From positions 1-12,672 of the forward strand of contig CAYYOS010000072.1 in assembly GCA_964473355.1 (NCBI GenBank): 12,672 nt of DNA, written 5' to 3'. The translations under genes were made by a program, and so were the position numbers. The notes below the pieces were generated by a model. The model had not been told where the DNA came from. It worked only from the letters and a program-made list of their open reading frames with translations, and did not search any database. How positions within the stretch are numbered: the first letter of the stretch is position 1; every line of letters starts with the position of its first letter. This DNA comes from CAYYOS01 sp964473355. GTDB taxonomy: Bacteria; Pseudomonadota; Gammaproteobacteria; Burkholderiales; REEB80. Of the stretch, positions 6,421-12,672 are shown piece after piece.

Positions 6421-7366
6421 GCTTTAATTCAATGGTGTTTAAATAACGCTGCAATTCCGGCGGCAGGGGCGACGAGAGATCTATGGTTTCTCCACTAATC
6501 GGGTGGTCGAAAATAATTTGCTCGGCGTGCAAAAACATACGCTTTAGTCCCAGTTTGCTTAGTCGCTTATTCCAGTCGAAGTCGCCATACTTATCGTCAC
6601 CGGCGATGGGAAAGCCTAAGTGCGCGAGATGCACCCGTATTTGATGGGTACGCCCAGTTTTTAATTCCGCTTGCAGCAAACTTACTTCTTTGCTCGCTGC
6701 CCGGAGGCGAAACAGGGTGTGACTGGTTTGACCATCAGCGGCGACACTCACCCTACGTTCCCCCTCCTCGGTAAGATATTTGTGTAAGTTTAATTTGACG
6801 TTCTGGCTGGAATTTTTCCACTGGCCTTTAACCAGCGCCGCGTAGCGCTTAACCACAGCATTATCCCGCAGCGCGGCATGTAACCCAGTTAGCGCGGCAC
6901 GCTTTTTTGCGAGAAGTAAAATGCCTGAGGTATCCCGATCTAAACGATGGACCAATTCTAAGAAAGCGGGTTTTTTGGCTGAGCCCCGCAATTGTTCAAT
7001 GACGCCGAAGCTTATGCCGCTACCCCCATGCACCGCCACCCCGAAAGGTTTATCGATGACCAGCAACGCCGCGTCTTCATACAAAATCCCCGGGGAAAAA
7101 TTAGCAGGCGGACGCCGTTTGCCGGTCAGTTCTGGGGGTTTTACCGCGCGCAATGGCGGAATACGCACATCGTCGCCCGTATTTACCCTGTAAGACGCAT
7201 CCACTCTTTTGCTATTAACCCGAACTTCGCCGCTGCGTAAAATGCGGTAAATATGGCTTTTAGGCACGTCCTTTAAGGTTTTGAAGAGGAAATTGTCAAC
7301 CCGCTGGTCGTGACTATTTTCGTCTATCTTAAGATAAGTGACAGAATCTTTGCGTAAATCGTTCAT
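6404..7366 (-). CDS. rluC: 23S rRNA pseudouridine synthase RluC
   Basis: RluC converts uridines 955, 2504 and 2580 (E. coli numbering) of 23S rRNA to pseudouridine. The 320-residue protein begins with an S4 RNA-binding domain (about 21-75: QRVDNFL, PKSHIYRILRSGEVRVN, GDDVRIPPLR). The RluA-type catalytic domain follows, with LLVIDKPFGVAVHGGSG and HRLDRDTSGILLLAKKR, where D143 is the catalytic aspartate, then LKTGRTHQIRVHLAH and PIAGDDKYGD. It is the first gene of a four-gene operon and is divergent from rne, the usual gammaproteobacterial and betaproteobacterial arrangement. No Shine-Dalgarno is visible close to its ATG. A TATAAG lies only four bases upstream on this strand, so a very short or absent leader is conceivable. 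The start agrees with the homologues' N-terminus and no alternative start codon lies nearby. Confidence 0.95.
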   Translation of the reverse strand: MNDLRKDSVTYLKIDENSHDQRVDNFLFKTLKDVPKSHIYRILRSGEVRVNSKRVDASYRVNTGDDVRIPPLRAVKPPELTGKRRPPANFSPGILYEDAALLVIDKPFGVAVHGGSGISFGVIEQLRGSAKKPAFLELVHRLDRDTSGILLLAKKRAALTGLHAALRDNAVVKRYAALVKGQWKNSSQNVKLNLHKYLTEEGERRVSVAADGQTSHTLFRLRAASKEVSLLQAELKTGRTHQIRVHLAHLGFPIAGDDKYGDFDWNKRLSKLGLKRMFLHAEQIIFDHPISGETIDLSSPLPPELQRYLNTIELKHAEKI

Positions 7367-7378
7367 TTTGCTTATACT
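7350..7378 (+). promoter_or_regulatory. Putative sigma70 promoter of rne
   Basis: TTGCGT (7350-7355), a 17-base spacer and TATACT (7373-7378, five of six consensus bases) lie across the rluC start codon on the opposite strand. Transcription from here would give rne a leader of roughly 300 bases, similar in scale to the long autoregulatory leader of E. coli rne. A second TATAAG at 7491-7496 has no good -35 at the right distance. Confidence 0.4.
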
Positions 7379-7511
7379 ATTTTCACCTGGACGAATAGGC
7401 CGCCGCTAAAATCAAGCGTAGCCTCAGCCAGCCCACAGGTTTTTTCGCTCACCTAAAAGGCAAAGTAGCGATACTAAATGATTTGCGCGCTATAAGCACT
7501 CGTGGATTTCT

Positions 7512-7536
7512 AAACTTTGGGTACGCCCCAAGGTTT
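7512..7536 (+). other. rne leader hairpin A
   Basis: The arms AAACTTTGGG (7512-7521) and CCCAAGGTTT (7527-7536) pair over 10 base pairs with one G-U, closing a five-base loop. It lies about 150 bases ahead of the rne start. Its 3' arm shares GGTTT with the next hairpin, so the two cannot form together. Confidence 0.6.
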
Positions 7537-7551
7537 GTATGGCAACAAACC
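7532..7551 (+). other. rne leader hairpin B (alternative to A)
   Basis: GGTTTGT (7532-7538) and ACAAACC (7545-7551) are perfect seven-base complementary arms around a six-base loop. The 5' arm overlaps the 3' arm of hairpin A at 7532-7536, giving two competing folds. Confidence 0.55.
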
Positions 7552-7617
7552 GATAACTAACACGGCCTTAAGGCCCTCCAACGGCAACCAATGAATTGGA
7601 CTTTTTCTAAATGTTGA

Positions 7618-7644
7618 GTTTATGCGTTTTATGACGCCATAAAC
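7618..7644 (+). other. rne leader hairpin C
   Basis: GTTTATG (7618-7624) pairs perfectly with CATAAAC (7638-7644). CGT (7625-7627) pairs with ACG (7634-7636) inside it, leaving a single bulged C and a six-base loop. It ends 38 bases ahead of the rne start codon. Confidence 0.6.
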
Positions 7645-7655
7645 GGTTTGTGCTG

Positions 7656-7674
7656 CCCGTGTAAAGCGCGCGGG
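7656..7674 (+). promoter_or_regulatory. Hairpin overlapping the rne Shine-Dalgarno
   Basis: CCCGTG (7656-7661) can pair with CGCGGG (7669-7674) over six base pairs including one G-U, with a seven-base loop. The 3' arm takes in the first three bases of the GGGAG ribosome binding site (7672-7676), so the fold would compete with ribosome entry. GGGAG is six bases from the ATG at 7683 but touches the ATG at 7677, which is why 7683 is chosen as the start. Confidence 0.45.
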
Positions 7675-7682
7675 AGATGTGT

Positions 7683-10064
7683 ATGAAACGCATGTTATTT
7701 AACGCCACTCAGGCGGAAGAATTGCGTGTGGCCATAGTAGATGGCCAGAAATTGATAGATTTAGATATCGAATCGGCAGGAAAAGAGCAACGTAAAAGCA
7801 ACATATATAAAGGTATCATTACCCGCATTGAACCGAGTTTAGAAGCAGCATTTTTAGACTACGGTACCGAACGTCACGGCTTTTTACCCTTTAAAGAAGT
7901 TTCTCGCAGCAATTTCCGCTCCGACGTCGACCCGTCGCGCGCGCGCATCCAAGACGCATTGCGTGAAGGTCAAGAGATTATCGTGCAAGTCGAAAAGGAC
8001 GAGCGTGGCAATAAAGGCGCGGCCCTAACGACGTTTATCAGTTTGGCCGGGCGCTATTTAGTGCTCATGCCCAATAATCCGCGCGGCGGAGGCGTGTCAC
8101 GGCGTATAGAAGGCGAAGACCGCAGTGAATTGCGAGATCTAATGGCGCAGTTAGCGGTGCCAAGTGGGATGAGTATTATCGCGCGCACGGCAGGTATAGG
8201 CCGTAATCTCGAAGAACTGCAGTGGGATTTTAATTATCTCATGCAGCTTTGGCACGCCATAGAAAGTGCTTCCCAAGGGCAATCCGGGGCATTTTTAATC
8301 TATCAGGAAGGTAGTCTGGTGATACGTGCGATCCGGGATTATTTTCAGCCGGATATTGGCGAGATTCTGATTGATACCCCGGAAATTTACGAACAAGCCA
8401 CACAGTTTATGCGCCACGTGATGCCGAGTAATGTCGGCAAGGTGAAGTTGTATCAAGACGACGTTCCCTTGTTTTCGCGTTTTCAAATTGAGCATCAAAT
8501 TGAAACTGCCTATGGCCGAGAAGTGCCGTTGGCCTCCGGCGGTGCTTTGGTGATCGATCACACGGAAGCGCTGGTTGCCATCGACGTGAACTCCGCTCGC
8601 GCGACTCGCGGCGCGGACATCGAACAAACCGCGCTTAATACCAATTTGGAAGCCTCCGACGAATTAGCCCGTCAATTACGGCTTCGTGACTTAGGCGGCT
8701 TAATCGTCATAGACTTTATCGATATGGAAAGTCAACGCAATCAGCGCGAGGTTGAAAATCGCTTGCGTGATGCCCTGCATTTCGATCGCGCGCGCGTGCA
8801 AATGGGTAAGATCTCGCGTTTTGGTCTCCTCGAGCTTTCCCGCCAGCGTTTGCAGCCGTCCTTAGGAGAAACTAGCCATAGCCCTTGTCCACGTTGCCAC
8901 GGCACCGGGCACATACGCGGCATTGAATCGTCGGCCCTGCATATTTTGCGAATTTTAGAAGAAGAGGCTATGAAGGAAAATAGCGCCACAATACGTTTAC
9001 AGGTGCCCGTGGATGTGGCCACATTCTTGTTAAACGAAAAACGCGCCGATATTCATGCCATAGAAGCGCGCCTGAAAGTAAATTTGCTGTTGATTCCCAA
9101 CGTTAGCTTAGAGACACCGAATTACACCATTGCTCGCCTGCGGCATAATGAAGTGATGGAAGGCGAGGCCTTAGCCAGCTATCAAATGGTCGAATCAAAA
9201 ACCCTGGGTGACGAAGAGATGGCGGTAAATGAGCCTAAAGCGCCTATGGAAGCAGCGGTGCGTGGAATTACGCCGCAACAGCCGGCACCCATGCCGCCCC
9301 CGGCGGAAACGGGTGGTAGTAGCTGGTTTGCCAATATAAAAACATGGTTTAAAAGGACAACTGCGGCTCCCTTGGCGCAGCCTGCACCGGTACCCCCACC
9401 TGTCGCTGTTCGTTCACCGCGTCCGTCACGGCCGCCTTCGGCAATAAACGCCGAACGCGCTACTCGTCCGCCGCGTAATCGGCCCGCTGGCCGCAGGGAT
9501 GAACGTCCCCCGAGGGAAGAGCGCCCGACCAACGAAGCGCGTAGTACGCCTAAACCGCGCAATGCACCGAAACCGCGAGAAGAGCGACCCGCAACCGTCG
9601 CATCCGAAAAACCGGCACTGGCCAGTGGCAATGGCGTAGAACCTCGTAAACGCGGGCGTCGCGGCCCTAGGCGTGATAAAACCGAGGATGGTGCAAGAGC
9701 CCGTTCCACATCCAACCCGCCGGTAGACGAGTCCAGCAATGTTGTGACATTGCCTATAGTGAGTGAGTCGGCACCAGTGGAATCCCGTGTTGCGCCATCC
9801 GCTTCCGTCAGCCCGGAGCTCGCCATTCGTAAGGAAGCACCGGCGCCCATCGTTAATCCATCTCCCGCCTCTGCGCCGGCCCCAGGGCCCAAACCCGATG
9901 TATCACTGGCGGCGGCGGGGTTAATGCAGATAGAAACACGGCCGGGCATCCCTCCACCGGAAGCTGAACCGCCGCCCCCCACTCGGCCGCGTACGCGCCG
10001 CGCACCGCCACCGCCTAGCGCACCAGAGCCTTTAATTCAAGTGGAAACGCATAAAGGAAATTGA
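7683..10064 (+). CDS. rne: Ribonuclease E
   Basis: RNase E is the essential endonuclease that starts mRNA decay, processes rRNA and tRNA, and scaffolds the degradosome. The start at 7683 (MKRMLFNATQ) matches E. coli and has GGGAG six bases upstream; ATG 7677 would have no spacing. Of 793 residues, about 1-510 are catalytic: an S1 RNA-binding domain (IYKGIITRIEPSLEAAFLDYG), catalytic D301 (AIDVNSA) and D344 (VIDFIDM), and the zinc-link C402-PR-C405 that joins dimers. All lie two residues before the E. coli positions. The tail (about 520-793) is Pro/Arg-rich and disordered. It has a likely membrane-anchoring amphipathic helix (WFANIKTWFKR, about 548-558), two arginine-rich stretches, two REER motifs and two Q-I/V-ET motifs near the end. 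It is shorter than the E. coli protein (1061), entirely in the scaffold part. The long structured leader suggests autoregulation. A hairpin follows the stop. Confidence 0.97.
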   Translation: MKRMLFNATQAEELRVAIVDGQKLIDLDIESAGKEQRKSNIYKGIITRIEPSLEAAFLDYGTERHGFLPFKEVSRSNFRSDVDPSRARIQDALREGQEIIVQVEKDERGNKGAALTTFISLAGRYLVLMPNNPRGGGVSRRIEGEDRSELRDLMAQLAVPSGMSIIARTAGIGRNLEELQWDFNYLMQLWHAIESASQGQSGAFLIYQEGSLVIRAIRDYFQPDIGEILIDTPEIYEQATQFMRHVMPSNVGKVKLYQDDVPLFSRFQIEHQIETAYGREVPLASGGALVIDHTEALVAIDVNSARATRGADIEQTALNTNLEASDELARQLRLRDLGGLIVIDFIDMESQRNQREVENRLRDALHFDRARVQMGKISRFGLLELSRQRLQPSLGETSHSPCPRCHGTGHIRGIESSALHILRILEEEAMKENSATIRLQVPVDVATFLLNEKRADIHAIEARLKVNLLLIPNVSLETPNYTIARLRHNEVMEGEALASYQMVESKTLGDEEMAVNEPKAPMEAAVRGITPQQPAPMPPPAETGGSSWFANIKTWFKRTTAAPLAQPAPVPPPVAVRSPRPSRPPSAINAERATRPPRNRPAGRRDERPPREERPTNEARSTPKPRNAPKPREERPATVASEKPALASGNGVEPRKRGRRGPRRDKTEDGARARSTSNPPVDESSNVVTLPIVSESAPVESRVAPSASVSPELAIRKEAPAPIVNPSPASAPAPGPKPDVSLAAAGLMQIETRPGIPPPEAEPPPPTRPRTRRAPPPPSAPEPLIQVETHKGN

Positions 10065-10076
10065 TCGCGTATTTAG

Positions 10077-10108
10077 ACACACAAGGACAGATACCTGCCC
10101 TTGTGTGT
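10077..10108 (+). terminator. Hairpin between convergent rne and the phosphatase gene
   Basis: ACACACAAGG (10077-10086) pairs with CCTTGTGTGT (10099-10108). After an A-C mismatch CAG/CTG pairs too, closing an ATAC loop: a stem of about 13 base pairs, 13 bases after the rne stop. Only TTT follows a few bases later (10115-10117), and TTTTT at about 10127-10131, so the U-tract is poor. It is the only candidate terminator in this convergent gap and could act from both sides. Confidence 0.55.
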
Positions 10109-10129
10109 GTCAAGTTTCTGCCGGCGTTT

Positions 10130-10624
10130 TTACTTGCCGCGGGACTGTTTGCGCGCCACCACCCCCTGAATTTCATCCGCTAGGCCTTGTGCTGCATCTT
10201 CGGCCATATCCAGTACTTTTTCGAAACCCCGCGTTCCACCATAGTAAGGATCAGGCACCTCACGCTCACTAGTATGACGGGCGTAGTCCATTAAAAGACA
10301 GAGCTTAGCGGTATGCTCAGGCGGACACATTTTTTGTAAATGGATAAGATTCTCTAAATCCATTGCGAGAATATAATCAAAATTTTGAAAATCCTGCAGA
10401 CACACTTGCCGCCCCTTTAGTGCGCAGATGTCGTAGCCGCGGGCGCTGGCCACAGCTTGAGCACGAGAGTCGGGGGGATCGCCCACATGATAGCCGTGGG
10501 TGCCTGCAGAATCGATAAATACTTTCTTACTCAAACCGCGTGCTTTAACTACGCTGCGAAACACGCCCTCTACCGTGGGAGATCGGCAGATGTTACCCAT
10601 ACACACAAATAGTACTTTGATCAT
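10130..10624 (-). CDS. Low-molecular-weight protein tyrosine phosphatase
   Basis: This 164-residue cytosolic phosphatase has the P-loop C-x5-R at its N-terminus (C8-MGNIC-R14-S), where C8 forms the phosphocysteine intermediate. The general-acid D125 lies in VPDPYYGG. Further family landmarks are IDSAGTHGYHVGDPPDSRA and FDYILAMDLENL. The DPYYGG loop with two tyrosines is typical of the class. Some relatives act on tyrosine autokinases of capsule synthesis (Wzb-Wzc), but no kinase or polysaccharide gene is near, so that role is not supported here. Arsenate reductases of the same fold are less likely given the intact DPYYGG loop. The ATG follows the uvrB stop after a single base (TAATATG) with no clear ribosome binding site, so translation probably depends on ribosomes finishing uvrB. 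Two genes, uvrB then this one, run toward the rne end. Confidence 0.94.
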   Translation of the reverse strand: MIKVLFVCMGNICRSPTVEGVFRSVVKARGLSKKVFIDSAGTHGYHVGDPPDSRAQAVASARGYDICALKGRQVCLQDFQNFDYILAMDLENLIHLQKMCPPEHTAKLCLLMDYARHTSEREVPDPYYGGTRGFEKVLDMAEDAAQGLADEIQGVVARKQSRGK

Positions 10625-10625
10625 A

Positions 10626-12641
<2,016 letters not shown>

Positions 12642-12672
12642 AGGTAAAATGACAAGTTTTGTGTCACTTAAA

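Larger units (their letters stand above)
7379..7682 (+). promoter_or_regulatory. Non-coding rluC-rne intergenic region: long structured rne leader
   Basis: No gene or convincing ORF lies in this stretch. Its right half, 7512-7674, is dense in inverted repeats listed separately. It also contains a 12-base palindrome, GGCCTTAAGGCC (7564-7575), and CCAA/TTGG arms (about 7588-7599). In E. coli the rne 5' leader folds into hairpins that RNase E senses to control decay of its own mRNA. The position and hairpin content here fit an equivalent role, which is inference. The left half (7379-7500) holds no clear structure apart from a run of six T at 7440-7445. Confidence 0.6.

Noticed and set aside
7440..7445. 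Run of six T after a GC-rich stretch, as an attenuator ahead of rne
   Set aside because: No stable stem immediately precedes the T-run; only three- to four-base arms can be drawn.
7564..7575. GGCCTTAAGGCC palindrome as a protein-binding operator
   Set aside because: A 12-base perfect palindrome is notable, but it lies well inside the probable transcript and no known operator matches. It was kept only as part of the leader description.
9182..9982. Long minus-strand open frame (266 codons, Gly/Ala/Ser-rich) opposite the rne tail
   Set aside because: It is the antisense shadow of the Pro/Arg-rich low-complexity RNase E tail. It has no recognisable domain or ribosome site.
12650..12666. TGACA-7-TGTCA dyad upstream of uvrB as an SOS box or operator
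   Set aside because: It does not match the CTGT-N8-ACAG LexA pattern and sits at the window edge, so its context cannot be judged.

Overview
The window carries mostly housekeeping genes of a proteobacterium. The best reading is a gammaproteobacterium or betaproteobacterium. This rests on a full RNase E of the MKRML type divergent from rluC, an rluC/HAD/Rieske/sppA cluster, a TusE/DsrC-family protein, and the style of NadA and UvrB. The sequence alone does not fix the genus. Base composition is moderate and even, and no insertion sequence, integrase, phage gene, CRISPR array, tRNA or rRNA is visible.

Layout. Positions 1-896 (+) hold the 3' part of a pectinacetylesterase/Notum-family hydrolase cut by the window edge. 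Positions 919-3192 (-) are a compact operon, nadA > nadM-Nudix > DsrC/TusE-like, with a strong Shine-Dalgarno and a plausible sigma70 promoter ahead of nadA. Divergent from it, 3361-4431 (+) encodes a flavodoxin-fold (NADPH-dependent FMN reductase-like) protein with an unusual five-cysteine cluster. Positions 4494-7366 (-) are a tightly overlapping operon, rluC > HAD phosphatase > Rieske protein > S49 peptidase SppA. A 316-base intergenic region (7367-7682) separates rluC from divergent rne and can form several hairpins, two of them mutually exclusive. rne occupies 7683-10064 (+). A hairpin separates its end from the convergent pair uvrB > low-molecular-weight protein tyrosine phosphatase (12641-10130, -).

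How the genes fit together. NadA makes quinolinate for de novo NAD synthesis. NadM adenylylates NMN to NAD, and its Nudix half probably hydrolyses ADP-ribose-type compounds. RluC (23S rRNA pseudouridylation) and RNase E (mRNA decay and rRNA/tRNA processing) form the usual divergent RNA-metabolism pair. UvrB is the damage-verification subunit of nucleotide excision repair.

I see no clear novel multi-gene system. The points most worth a second look are the DsrC-like protein that keeps the upstream cysteine but lacks the penultimate one, the cysteine-rich flavoprotein, the switch-like rne leader, and the short-motif content of the RNase E tail.
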